NCBI RefSeq assembly: GCF_041296385.1
Contig: NC_091013.1
Coordinates: forward strand, 67,363,563-67,427,562
Direction of reading: 5' to 3'
Origin: Aphelocoma coerulescens
Taxonomy: Eukaryota; Chordata; Aves; Passeriformes; Corvidae
DNA length: 64,000 bases
In this document: positions 12,571 to 24,815 of the stretch, piece by piece
Position numbering within the stretch: position 1 is the stretch's first letter
Layout of the letters: each line of letters begins with the position of its first letter
The notes under the pieces: model-generated
The model's database searches: none
Told to the model about the DNA's origin: nothing
Seen by the model: the letters and a program-made list of their open reading frames with translations, nothing else
Made by a program: the position numbers and the translations under genes

Positions 12571-14479
12571 GTGACATCCTGGGGTGGGGATCTCTGTTCA
12601 ACCACAGTGCATTTCAGGCCATATTTTACAATCTTGGGTAAAATGAGAGTGTCATCAGTTTCCAAGAAAATCTTTAATCTGAAAATGCTTCAAAAGTTTC
12701 AGAAGACTATCATAATCTGACAAATCCAGAGGATTCACTCAACTTGAAACACTTCTTTTCATTTTTCATTTTTTTAAAATTTATCCTCAGTCATGATGTG
12801 AAAAGGTGATAAAAGTGCCTCCCCCCTCCTTGCTGAAATGAAAGGTATCCAGTTTCTCCAGTGCTGAGGTTCTGACAGGTCAAATAGTAGGAAAAAAGGA
12901 TTTGAGGAGGTTTTGTTTGTTTGTTTGTCTGATTTTTTTTCCTGCCCGCATGAGGGCTGGGACTACATTTAAAAAGACACCATCAACTTTAGACAATAGA
13001 AATGCTCCAGAAGGAGCCAGTGGTGAAGGGACTTGTTACTGGGACCAGTCTGGCTCTTAAGGAGGTGGGTCTTAAGTAACACAGGCAGATGGAAGATTTC
13101 TGTAGGAGAGAAAGATGCTGGCACAAGCATCTGCCACAAAACAGGAGTCGAGTGTCCTGTTTGTACAACCTCTGGCTTGTGTCCAGCCTTTAACCTCCTA
13201 AATTCCCGCAGATTCGGTGTGCAGAGATCAGCAACGCCTGGCTCTGGCTGAGCCTTGGACAGCTTTTTGGACAACTTTGCTCAGCACCACTGATGCCAGC
13301 AAAAATCCCTGCCTCAAGGTTTTAAACTGGAACCACTCTTTCCCGGTGTCTCATTTTTGATAAATTAGAGCTAAGCAAGCAGCCGCCAAAACAGATTTAA
13401 AGGAGTCCCAATATAAACAGGAACATTTTGCTGCTGTTTTCACTTGGCTGGACCAAACACAGCTGCCTGTTGCACTGGGTAAATAGGGACCAGGGCAGTA
13501 TTACACTTCAGCTCTTTATCAGGGTTCAAGGCAAACCTTTCCCTCCTTTTTTTCCTATGTTGTGCATATTTTGGAGTTCTTTTTATAAGTCAATTTTATT
13601 TTAAGCTTCAGTTTGGGTTTCTGGAAAATGGACTAGCTGAAGCTGATTGTGAAATTACTCCCCAGCAAAAGGTAAACAGGAATCATGCAGAAATGCTGAC
13701 AATGGGAAGAGGTTTACACACAAAATCTGTTATTTAGAAGATTATCCATTGGTTACTAATTATATACTTATATATTTTAACGTCCATGTGTTGCAAATAA
13801 ACTGGAGTTGCAAATTTGCCATCCTGGACCAGATCTAAAGTTGAGATGACTCCCCTCTTGCTTTCACTTGTCTGGGAGAAGGGCCAAGCAGGGTGGTCAG
13901 GATTTCACAAAGGGGAGTGGTAAGAGGTCCACCTTCACACAAGGCCCCCAGCTCCACTACGGGTTGGAGATTTTCTAAACATGGAGTGTGTTATGTCTTG
14001 CACAATGTTTATTCACCATGATGAACTTCTGATATTCACCTTGCATGTGCTCAGTGGTGTTTTAAAACTTGTTGAGATGCTGGGTGAGGCCACCTCTGTG
14101 CTTCCCACAGCTTGATTATACATAACAGGAAAACGCTTCTCTCTCTCACTTACGATTTTCCCACCTTATAACATCAGTGGATGTATTTACTGGATTTCCA
14201 TACTCTGACATTACAGCACATCCTTTCAAAGGAAAAAGTGCTTATAGAATAGCATTAAATACTCAGTTAAATCAATTTTCTCAGGCACTAGATGCAAAGG
14301 CATGGTCCCTGGATGTAACTGCTCCCAGTTTGGGTAGACAAGGTTAAAGACCACGGGCAATAAATATTATTTTTAAAAATTACAGATTGAGCCTCTCCAT
14401 GCGTGTCAGCTGCTGGAGTCCCATTATCCTCTCTCTGTTCCTTCTCAGGATTCAACCCAGTATGTCTGTGTCTCTCTAG
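12571..14479. other. Intergenic, no gene seen
   Basis: Unique sequence between two CR1 fragments, with a short GTTT run near 12,913-12,930. Confidence 0.6.
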
Positions 14480-14840
14480 TACCAGAGAGCCCCCACCTGA
14501 ACCCAGCACTTCAGGTATGGTGTCACCAGTGCTGAGGAGAGAAGGGTCACCTGCCTCATCCTGCTGGGAATACTTTGTTCTAATACAGCATGGGATAGCA
14601 TTGACCTTTTTGCCCCAAGGACACACTGTTGACTCGTGATCAGCTTGGTGTCCATCAGGACCCCCAGGTCCTTTTCTGTCATGCTTCTTTCGAGTTAGTC
14701 AGCTTCAAGCTAGTACTGGTGCAGGACTTTGCATTTCCTTTTTGAACTGGATGTTCCTGCCAGCCCATTTCTACAGTCCTCTGGACAGCAGCACAGTCCT
14801 CTGTGTATCAGCCACTCCTCCCTGCTTTGTGTTTTCTGCA
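14480..14840 (-). mobile_element. CR1 LINE fragment, internal ORF2 part
   Basis: The minus strand preserves DLGVLMDTKLITSQQCVLGA, matching the same ORF2 region as the copy at 11,706-12,570. The plus strand shows the familiar inverted blocks CTTGGTGTCCATCAGGACCC and GGTGCAGGACTTTGCATTTC. The 3' tail is missing, so this is a fragment. Confidence 0.85.
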
Positions 14841-15417
14841 CTCCAGGGGCAGAAATTCGACATCAAAGGAGGTGAGCAGCCCTCATCAGCTTACACAGGA
14901 AGGCTGGGTAAAACCAGAAACTGGCTTTAATCACCAAGTATCCTTTTGATGCAACAAGCTTTCTCTTTAACACACCGCAAGTCTATTTCTTAACAGTTTG
15001 CAGGAACACCACGAATTTCCTTTCTGGATTATTTTTATTATCACTGCAACCCACAATGAGTTGCAGCAGCGCAAAACTATAAATCAGTTTTTCCTCTCTT
15101 GCAATTTTTATCTCACAAGATAGCTTGGTGTAAAAGAAGACCCGTTTGCCCCTGGCATTTGCTGGAGTGAGGCTGCAGTCTCTGACCATCACATCTTCCC
15201 TCTACCTTCTCCTGCTGAGCATCCCAGTGTCTCAGTCTCACCTGAGCCCTCTGAAATTTTCCTGACTCCTATTAACTCTGCCATCCTCTGAACATTCATC
15301 CACCCCAAAAGGCCATGCTCCTGCTCTTCTTTCTTCCCTCTGCATGGTGCTATTCTTGTTGTTTAATGATCTCTAGCAATAAACAGGAAAGGCAGCAGAG
15401 CGCAGGAAATGCCCTCC

Positions 15418-15440
15418 CAGATCAGATCAGATCAGATCAG
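15418..15440. repeat. ATCAG pentanucleotide repeat
   Basis: CAG followed by four perfect ATCAG units. Confidence 0.95.
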
Positions 15441-15734
15441 TGTCTGTATGTCCTGGTTCTCTGGGGACAGCACACAAGTCTTGGTGCCACCCAAGACCCA
15501 CTGTCCTTGTAGTGCCCCACACAGCAATTGTAGGATTATGGAGGTTAGAGGGTACATCCTGGGTTCTTTTCTTTAGGATCTGTTTATCGACCCGTTGTTC
15601 ATGATGTTTTTCTCCAGTCCCTTTGCATCTGGTGGTCCAGATGCAAACAACCTCCAGTGGAAACAAGTTCCCAAATTTCTCTAATTGCCATGTAAAATTT
15701 TTTCTTGCTACTCTCTGTTATAAATTCATTCATA

Positions 15735-16045
15735 TTTCACTGAGTGCCCACGCTTCTGCTATTGATGGATCAGGTGAACAATAGCTTTTTATTCCCCTTA
15801 CTATCACCTTTGTGTTTTGTAAGCTTCTGTCATATCATTCCTCAGCCTTCTCTTCTCCAAATTGAGGCGATCCGGCCTTTTCAGTTTCTCTTCATAAGCA
15901 GTTTGCTCCATTCTCCTCATCCTTTTAATTGCCATTCCCTGTATCTTTTTTCATTCTACTGTATCCTCCTTCAGATGTGGAGAACACACACACTCAGCTG
16001 CATGAGATCCAAGGGTGCACCAAGGTTTTACAGCATGGCTGTTTC
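15735..16045 (-). mobile_element. Old CR1-type LINE fragment
   Basis: The plus strand shows inverted CR1-like text: CCTCAGCCTTCTCTTCTCCA, then CAGTTTCTCTTCATAAGCAG and GTGCACCAAGGTTTTACAGC. It is more diverged than the other copies. The family is fairly clear; the borders are approximate. Confidence 0.65.
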
Positions 16046-16446
16046 CACCAGTGTGACATGTAGGGTCTACCTATTAAAAACAAAACAACCAACCAAAAGA
16101 AAATAAAAATCCCCACCAAAACAAGTACAGAAAGCCTGAGAGGGTCATTAATTTTCTAAAATATCTGTAAGTAAAAGCAATACTGAAGAAGAAATAGAAG
16201 AGCCACTGAAAAGTGAATTTACAGCCTAGTGAGCACAGGAAGAACATGGTCCTTAGAGCAATTAGAGATTTCATATTGAGGCCTTAGGGAATGCACTACC
16301 TGGTGCAGTGCCATGTGGTAAAGAAATCCCAGGCAGCTCTGGGGGCAAGGAGCCAAGAGATAGGGCTTGAGCAACTGCAGGATGCAGGAAGAGGGGGAAA
16401 TTAACTCAAAACCTTCTCTTCTAGGTTTCATGGCTGTTAAAAGAAG

Positions 16447-16495
16447 CAAACAAACAAATCAAACAAACAAACAAAAACAAACAAACAAACAAAAA
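16447..16495. repeat. CAAA tetranucleotide repeat
   Basis: About twelve CAAA units with small interruptions. Confidence 0.92.
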
Positions 16496-17924
16496 CCCCA
16501 GAAACAAAAACAAACCAAGGGAAAGGCTAAAAAATTAATCCCCTTTTTTAGAGAATACTCCTTAATGGTCTTCAAAATAAAGAACTTAAGAGGAAAACCC
16601 ACCCTGAACCTGATTTTTCGCAGTGAAAAGTAACTGATTGAAAGTAGTAACAACAGACTCAGATTTTGTAACAACAAATTCAGATTACCACAGGGTAAAC
16701 TCCTGGTGCAAATGCCTATGATTTTATGAAAGCAATCCAATTAGTCGCTAGTGACTAGGACTAAGGATTAAAATCAACCACTATGGGAGAAGGCTAAAAG
16801 ATACAATCTGCAGTTTGTGACAGAAGATAATGGTCCTGGAAAAAAAGCACAAAGGCGATGAGACTTTACAAGGGAAGTGAGGTAAAAGAGGGAAACTGCA
16901 TTAGCAACAAAAGAAGGGAGTCAAAGTGACAAATAAAGAGAGTCAGGTAATTCTGATATAGAAAAGATAAGGGCAGAAGAATAGAAGAAAATAGGAAAAG
17001 GGTGTATAATATAAAACAAATCTTCCGTTATTAGGTAGAAGATCTTAAGGATTTATAGGACAACCTAGGCAAGTGTAAATATCTGTGCCATCTCTACTCC
17101 CATTCCCCGTCTCTACTCCCCATGACTAGCTTCACAACGTCTTTGTAGGATGAACCAGCAGTATAAGGAGCTGAAAAAGCCAGTTCTGCCTCTACTGTAC
17201 AAGAAATAGTTATTTAGACATCAGATACAGATCTCAGTGAAAACTTTAATCTTGCTAGGTAGAAAATGAAGAAGTAATTTCTTTCAATAAACGTGAAGAG
17301 CAGCAAAAATGTAAGCAAGGCCTTAAAGCTGCAATTACTTTGGGTCAGCTCCTAGGCAGGGCTAGAACTGTGGTCTTGCAGGTGTTTATAACCCTGGGAT
17401 TGTCCTCCACAGGCACATATACATGTTTTAGTCCCAAGCTACCATCTGAATAATTTGATGCTAGGCTGTTTTTTCTGGCTTTAAGACCTCACTTAGTATT
17501 TAAGTATACAACTATTCTTACCACTTTACTACCTCATAATCTTTGCTAAATGGTGTTTCAGATGAGGGCAGAGATCTGGCATCCATCTAGAACACTGCTG
17601 AAGAGGCAGAGTAAGAAGGGGAGGTAAGCATATTTAATCTCCTGCTGCAAGAAGATGCAAGGGGATACTCAAGGGGGGTCAAGCAGAGCCTCCTCCTTGC
17701 CATCCTTCTGCAGCTTATAGCCAGATAACAGGGCACAAAGAGAGTGGAAAGATTCAGACTGGACTGCCAGCATGAAGGTCATAAAATATCTGCTTATTCA
17801 GAGCTGTGGTTTTGGATGTGAACATGAAGCAGAGAACACACACGCGTGTGTTCAGGCTCCTCCCACCCCGCCAGGGCCGGTGCCTATTCCTGACTCCAGC
17901 CGGGTGTCCACACCCAGAACCGGG

Positions 17925-18010
17925 GAACAGAAGCACAGAGATTAAGTGGCTTCCCCACCAGTGGTGACAACCACGAAAGAAACCCAGATTTCCTGCTTTG
18001 CTCTGCAAAC
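17925..18010 (-). mobile_element. Possible ancient MIR/CORE-type SINE remnant
   Basis: The plus strand text GAAGCACAGAGATTAAGTGG, CTTCCCC..., GAAACCCAGATTTCCTGC resembles inverted MIR sequence (gaggcacagagaggttaag, then aacccaggtcttcctg). It is strongly diverged; a repeat-library search would decide. Confidence 0.45.
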
Positions 18011-21000
18011 CTCTCCTCTGCTTGTCCCCCTGCTCCAAGCAAACAACTCCACACCACTAGCAAACAGTGGCATCAGGACTGCTGGGGCTCAGACAGGGCA
18101 ATTTCCATCTGTTCTTGTCACTTCCCTTTCTCTTCCCACGGAGCTCACTGACTTCTAGTGCCGGTGCCAAAAGCAGAAAGGGTCCCACTGGCAGAGTTCC
18201 AGAGTCCCTCCACCTTCTGCACAGGGACAGGGGACAGGCACAGACCCACCTGTCTGCATCACCTGCAGGCTGTATCATACAGCCTGTGGCACAGCAGACG
18301 GGAAGAAGGATCGTGCCAGCTGTGTAGCTTGGAGGCTTATGGAAAGGTGACTCTGGTGTTTTCTAATTGAAGGGGGGTTTGTTTGTTTGTGCCTGGCATG
18401 TGAACATCTGTAACACACTGTACTGATGTTTCTGACACAGATGGGCCTGTCTGAACTGTCATTACCTGAAACCTGAAAAGCCTTTATTCTTGCCTGTCAT
18501 TTCTAACTCGTGGCAGGATCCTTCACTCCGGAATGATCATTAGCTCCCCGTTAATTCCTCCTCTCTGTTTCATTGCTCAGTGAGTACCCTCTGATCTTGC
18601 TGCTCACTCCCCCTCCCCACCTCTCTGAAACCGTGGAAGAAAAAGTGCCCCCCTATCTGCAGAAATACCTTTCCCTCCTTCCCTGTGTCCCCGCAGCCTC
18701 CGCACAGTCCCAGTCCCCATCACCCAGGCCACAACCACCTCCTTTATCTGAGCTTGCCAGACTTTCCTCTGACTTTTCACTCTGCCATGAAGGTCTAGAG
18801 CAGCTTCCTGTCATATTTTCTGGGCCACTTGTATCTTAATTTCTGCCTCAAGTAATCTCTGCCTCTGGTGAGCATTTTCCATGTCACGTCTTTCTGCAAA
18901 CCCTATCTTTCCTTGCTCCTGTCCCTCACACTTCCTCTGATCTTACTGAATGTCTTCTTTACTGACTTGTGATTTTAGGGTTTCCTGTTCTCAGGAGCTG
19001 GGATCTACAGGCAACATGATACAATCTGCCAAACCAACTTGCTTTTGACCTTCTGATTAAAATATTTAAGTCAACCCTTGCTCTGTTGCACTCAAAATGT
19101 ACACTGCACATGTTGTTTTCTCCTACTTTCTTTCTCTGTCGCACTTTTTGGACCAAAACCTGCTTGTGATCATTGCTGCAGTTAAGACTTTTCACAAGGA
19201 ATCAGTCACAGGGAACGTATTTAGCAGCTTGACTCTAAAATAACAATGTGTATATAGGAGAGTCATAAAGAAGTTGCAAATGTTCTCTATTATGTCTTCA
19301 AACTAGAAAGAGTGGGCATCGTATAAAAATGTGGATCTAAATTCACAGCACTGAATGTATTTCCATTTTGCATAGCAGAAACCAGGACATAAAGTGAAGA
19401 TTAAGCTTTAAATATATGGACTATTAAAAAGTATGTTTTATAAAACAGATAAATGGAAAATAACTGTACCTGCAGATTTCCATGTTCTGTGCTCTTATAA
19501 CACCAAGCAGCATCAATATCCAAGTTATACAATTTATTATTTAATTAGTCTCTTTTTCCTTTTAGGACGGGATCAAAAATGCAGTGAACAGATTAGCTTT
19601 AACTGAGATTAATGGGAGATTCTCTGAAAGTGTAAACACTGGCCAGTATACATATATACATTTTTGCTTGTATTTTTAACACACCAAAATGCAGAAAGAA
19701 AGATTTTTTTTTTCCCACTGTTTTGTTAAAAACTCAATCTGCCAGTGGTTTTCTCCATGGAGAGAGCTGGATTGGGAGTTTTCCTCTAAGCCCATTTGTT
19801 GGATTCAGCAATTGACCAGAACAATGTTATTTCTCTGTCTCCAGTTGCAGCCAGAAAAAACTCAGATGTGATGGTACACTCTTAGAGGTTATTCCAAGAT
19901 TGTGCCTCTGCTGAGAGACCAAACCTCAAACGAGCTGCAGCCTCTCACATGCCTGTGGGATGGAGGTCACAAGAACATACGTATGCACATGTCCCCTTCC
20001 TTTGAATTCACCTGCTGAATTTGAAATATATACATGCAGTAGGATTACTTGTATGCTGAACTGTGTGCATAAGTTTCTACAGCTTTGGGAACTCAATGGA
20101 AAAATAAACTATGAAAAAATCAGGTAGTCCCATGCTTCCCCTTCTGCCACTCCACACACTTCAGTCACCTGCAACAGAGCTCTCAGCCAATTCTGGTTTC
20201 CACTTAGACAACACTTGTGACAACTTTTCTAGACCAAGAACATCATGACTACAGAAAATACACCCAGGGTAAGTGTACTTGGGAAGCAAAAAACTTTCTG
20301 CTTCTGTAAATCTCAGTACCCAAATAGCACATTTTAAATCCACTGCATTTCTGCATCCATAAAATCAGCAAAATCAGTCTCAGAAATGCTGGTGCTCGTC
20401 CATTCTCTATTCTCGGAAGCGTGTACTTACCTGGTAAGAAAATATGACTTCAGGGGATGGGAGAAATGATGCCTACTAAATCATGTAAAGTCATCTCTAC
20501 TCAGGAATTTGGGGTTTGCACTGTCTGTTGAGCTTTTCAGATGGAGGAGACAGATGTATTTAGAGGGTCTCAGCCTCATTTTTGCTGTACAAAGTCACGT
20601 TGCTGTGGCTGCAGTCAGTGTAAGCACCTGTTGAATGAGGAGTGTGGAGCAGCAGGCTGCTCATGAGCTGGGCTCCAGGCTGGCACTTGCAGAGCTTAGG
20701 TCTCATGACATCCCAGACATGCTGAGAATGATATTGCTCAAAAACATCTGGGAAAGGTTGCAGCCTACACATTCTGTCCAGACAAACACAGACAGGAGTG
20801 TGTCTATGTACCTGGCTGGTTAAGTGCCCATCAAATTATTTTGCTTCTGCTGCGATTGTGGCATTTAAGAGTATTTTAGGCCGTACTGGGATCTCTAGTT
20901 ACTTAAAGCTATGCCAACCCAAACAAACCCAGTTTCCAGTTTGCAGATAGCTGTCTCCAAACTGGTGACCGCTGTGGTGTCTGTGGGGGGAGATAAGCAA

Positions 21001-21107
21001 TTCCACAGCATAGTTAATCTCTTCTAAAGCAATTTTCTTGACCTGATCAGAAGAGCATTGCTCTGAGCACCAAGTCCTGTGCTCAGGCCTTTGGGCCTCA
21101 GGCACCT

Positions 21108-21195
21108 ATTGGACTTCAAGTTAAGTACATGTTTACATTCCCATGAAGTCACTTGGTCTTAATCATATGCTGAAGAGCTTTGCAGAGTTGATCCA
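21108..21195. mobile_element. Possible remnant of an old palindromic amniote MITE-like repeat
   Basis: The segments AAGTTAAGTACATG, ATTCCCATGAAGTCACTTGG, CTTAATCATATGCTGAAGAG and CTTTGCAGAG fall in the same order as that repeat (ttaagcacatg, cccattgaagtcaatgg, cttaa-catgcttaag, ctttgctgga). The order makes this stronger than the copy near 6,000, but it is still tentative. Confidence 0.45.
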
Positions 21196-21849
21196 AAGTT
21201 TAATCATGTAGCAGGTGTTTGGAGGTAACTGCAAAGGCTTGCAACAGAGAGGTAGAAAAAAAATCAATTGCTCTCCACATAACACCCTTATACATTATTT
21301 ATCCCCCTAATTAATTTACAAATCTACCTGACAGGTGCAATTTTTATTTTCAGCTGTTTCACTTGTGATCTCTTTAGCTGTTTTCTTTCCTAAAGTTAGC
21401 CTGAGTAAATATTTGACTTTGTCCCCTAAGTCACTGCATACCGTTGTGTAACCTAATAAAACCTTTTATTTCATTAGCACCAGTTTATCTAATGTTCCGG
21501 ACTAATTGAGAGTGGATTTCCAAGAAGAAAAAGGAAGAACATGTTCACAACCGCAGGCACCTCCTCACCTGTTTATGAAAGACAAGGCAGACTCTGCAGG
21601 ACAGAAAAAATACCAGTAAAAAATACCACATCTCACCTTTCTGCAATTTTCTCAGCCCATATCAATTCCCTGAAGTAAAAGTAAAAAACCACATCAGTCA
21701 GTGTTTACATAAAAATGTAAGCTTTAAAGTAAGGTCACTATTTTCCTCTGCCCAGTAGGGATTACTGGAACAGATTCTGCACTTCCCTGTGTGGAGATTG
21801 CCTCCCTCCCTGGGCTCTGCTTTAGCAGTCAGGGGGGTGGGAAGTGTTC

Positions 21850-21997
21850 CAAAAGTCCATGTCCTCCTTATACTGGGGGCCCCAGGGCTGGACACAGTGC
21901 TCCAGGTGGGATTTCACAAGAGCAGATTAGAGGGGCAGAATCATCTCCCTCACCCTCCTGGCCATGCTGCTTTTGATGCAGCTCTGGGTGTGGTTGG
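21850..21997 (-). mobile_element. CR1 LINE short fragment
   Basis: The plus strand reads CCCAGGGCTGGACACAGTGC, then TCCAGGTGGGATTTCACAAG, CACCCTCCTGGCCATGCTGC and TTTTGATGCAGCTCTGGGTG. This is inverted CR1 ORF2 sequence corresponding to about 12,150-12,290 in the longer copy. Confidence 0.85.
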
Positions 21998-23945
21998 CAG
22001 TTTTCAGTCCTTTTGTCATTCTGGATATAGAAACATAAAACTCAAAGGACTTTCTAAACTGATCCCATTTAATTGGAAAGCTGACAGTTTTTTATCACTA
22101 CTGTAATATTCCTGAGTGCTGCCACAAAGGCCTGGGGAAGGGGATCCATAGAAATTCATGTATTTTATAAAATAACCAAATGGTGCATGAGCATGTTCAA
22201 GTAGAAATTATTACTGAAACCAAAGAGAGCACAGCAAGGATACAACTTCCTCAGATTCAGCGCCCTCTCCCCACCAAAGTGCTGGCAAACTGATCTTGGC
22301 ATTTGCTTGGGTCACTGTCCTGGAAGCCCATAGGGTACATCAGCTCTGCCTTGCAGTGTTAGCAGGGTTGCTGTAAGAAGACGCCCAGTGCGTTCTGCTG
22401 GTGTGGACTGGAGCACCAGACCTGAGGCACAGGTTTCTCTCTGAGCTACAGGTGGGAATGGATCTTCACAGGGATAAAAGTTTGTTGTCCCCACAGTATT
22501 TAGGTATGAGGCAGCAGGGCCACCTGACCCAAAGGTAGAAGTGTTGGACTTGCCACTCAGATTTCTGACTGAATGGCTGCTGAAGTGGAGGTTTTATTTC
22601 ACCTACATGAATTTAGTAGCTTGTCTGGTAATTTGTCCGTTCTTTCTTTTCAGCTGAGAAGGAGATGGACAGCCCTATCCCAAGCTATGAGTTGTACTCC
22701 AGACAGTGGTAACAGAGGCAGCAGAGGACTGTCCTTTGTATAGAGGGACAAGTCTCTCCTGCTGAAGTAGGCAGGTGTCCTCAGAGCAAGGTGGGGAAGG
22801 GTTGGAGAGGGCAGATCTGCTCTACAGTCTCTCCAGTGGGGGCCTGGGAGCTGGAAGGCTGGAAGAAGGCGGCTTCTTCTCACCTCTGTGTCCAGAAGAT
22901 TTGAGGTCCTTTGAAACCACTGGATGCAGTAATTCTTGATCAGAAATGTTGCACTTGGACAGTTTCTACAATGGAGGGTACAAGGATCATCAAGTAACTG
23001 GGATGATCATGCAAAATTGCTACAGACAAGGACAAGACCACTAAGGATTTCCCCATAACTTGGTCCTTCTGAGGAGCATTTTCTGAGACATTTCTAAGGG
23101 AGAAGACCTCTAAGAGCTTAGCCAGTCTTTTAAGTGTTATCCTCTGAAAATCATTCATAAATTCCTATTAAAAGTTCATGAGGCTGCCAGGCTACAACAA
23201 GGACATCAAAAACACTAAGGAAAAAAAGAAAAAATTATGATAATAAAATATATGTCCTCTTCTGACTCTTACCCACTTCTGACTTTCTGATCTTTCAAGG
23301 TCAACTGCAGATCCAAAGAATGATCTCATGTCCTGCCTCTACAGCCTAGCACTGCTGCCAGGACCCCTCTCAGAGCCAAGACTCAACTGAGCTTCAGCCC
23401 CGTGCTCTGCCCCAGTAGAACTTGCCCTCACCCAGTGAAAGGCGTGTGGCTGGCCAGGGACCGGCACAGGACCCACCCAGACAGCTCTATTTTCTTCCCT
23501 TTTCACTTTCTCTGTGACTCCTGGAATGTGTTTGCACATGGTGGAAAAAATGCAGAGAGCAGGGAGAAGCAGCCAGGAATGTCACCCTCCCTGCTGGCGC
23601 TCAGCTCTGGGGTTGGTAGCTTGTGCCAGCACTGGTAGCCAAAAAAGCTGGAGGAGACCTGGATGCCTGGAGCAGGTGAAACTCCCAGAAATGAGATGAA
23701 TTTTTGGGGTAATCCTCTATTTTTTTAATTAAAAAAGGGAAATGTATCATCTGCACAAACTCAGTTAACACAGGCTTGCAGTGAGAGACAAAATCCATTT
23801 TGATCAGAAAACTGGCTTGCAGTACCAAATATTTCACAAACTTTCAAACCTACCTTTTCCTCCCCTTTTTCATTAATAGACATCTTTTATCCTGTCCTAA
23901 GCAACAGCAACAAGACTAATTAGTTTAACAAGTATAACAAATGGT

Positions 23946-23951
23946 TTTATT
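23946..23951 (-). terminator. COG6: Candidate distal COG6 poly(A) signal (AATAAA)
   Basis: The minus strand reads TCAATAAAACCATTTG, one base different from the context at 26,880-26,865, and is followed by TTGTTATACTTGTT. If used, the 3' untranslated region would be about 5.2 kb. It could also be a chance match. Confidence 0.25.
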
Positions 23952-24754
23952 GACAAAAAAAGAACCCTTTGAAATATACATTACATTCACAGAGGATTAA
24001 ATTACACCCTATTATCCATTTTCCATAAAATAAAGATTACTTTGATAAATCACAACTAATGTTATCTTTGGCTGATAAGAACTCTGTACTTATTTGTGTG
24101 GCTTCTATAAATAGTGTTCTGATTCTTTTTCCTCCCTAAAATAGTCAATGATAGAGTCTGCCAGGCATTTTCCTGCAATTTGACAATACCACATCTGTGA
24201 ACGAGGCAGCAAGTGAAAGCTTCATTGTCTGAATATGAAACATGCAACAGTCTCTTTCTTTTCCGTCAGCTCCTCTGCAGTAATCTATCAAACACCTTTC
24301 AGCCATATCTTGCTCCATCAAGGTTTCCTTGCTGCTAAAGCAAGGTAGTCAAAACAAACTTCTTTTGTAAGGAGCAAAACCTTTGTGGTTTACCTTTCCA
24401 TTGTATGCAAAGTCTGTGTGATGACTGTAGCATGAGGGAGTCGTACCCTCATTTAGGCCATAAGGTATGTACAGTTATGTACAAAAGTGTGTATTTTCAG
24501 GTGTAAAGAGTTCCTTTGTGCTTTGTCTTTCCTCAGCTTTGCACCAGAGGATTCTGCAGATTGCTGGAGATCTACCAGCACCATCTCCGGGGAGATGAAC
24601 AGTTGGTTGAGGACCAAGCCAGAAGCAATGTCTTGTGTTTACTTCACACCTGCACTACCTCTGCACAAAGTGGCTCTTGACTAAAGGATAGAGATAGTTA
24701 GGATATCGGAAAAAGATCTTTGTGTGCCAAGAGGTTCACCCACCTTTTGAGCAT

Positions 24755-24815
24755 TCGGTAATGACGTACACCAGGCACGGACGTCCCCACTGGATCACAG
24801 CTCGGCCGCCCCGCT
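24755..24815. promoter_or_regulatory. Tiny CpG cluster with a CRE-like half palindrome
   Basis: Seven CpGs in about 60 bases, including TGACGTAC (24,762-24,769) and CTCGGCCGCCCCGCTGG. It lies beyond the nearer proposed COG6 end. The function is unknown. Confidence 0.25.

Larger units (their letters stand above)
16046..21107. other. Intergenic, no gene seen
   Basis: Holds the CAAA repeat and the MIR-like remnant. A locally GC-rich part (about 17,840-18,330) and a pyrimidine-rich part (18,570-18,800) carry no coding signature. Confidence 0.6.

Noticed and set aside
12084..12641. 185-codon plus-strand frame
   Set aside because: It is the antisense of the CR1 copy at 11,706-12,570, whose minus strand carries the decayed reverse transcriptase end. 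It is not a gene.
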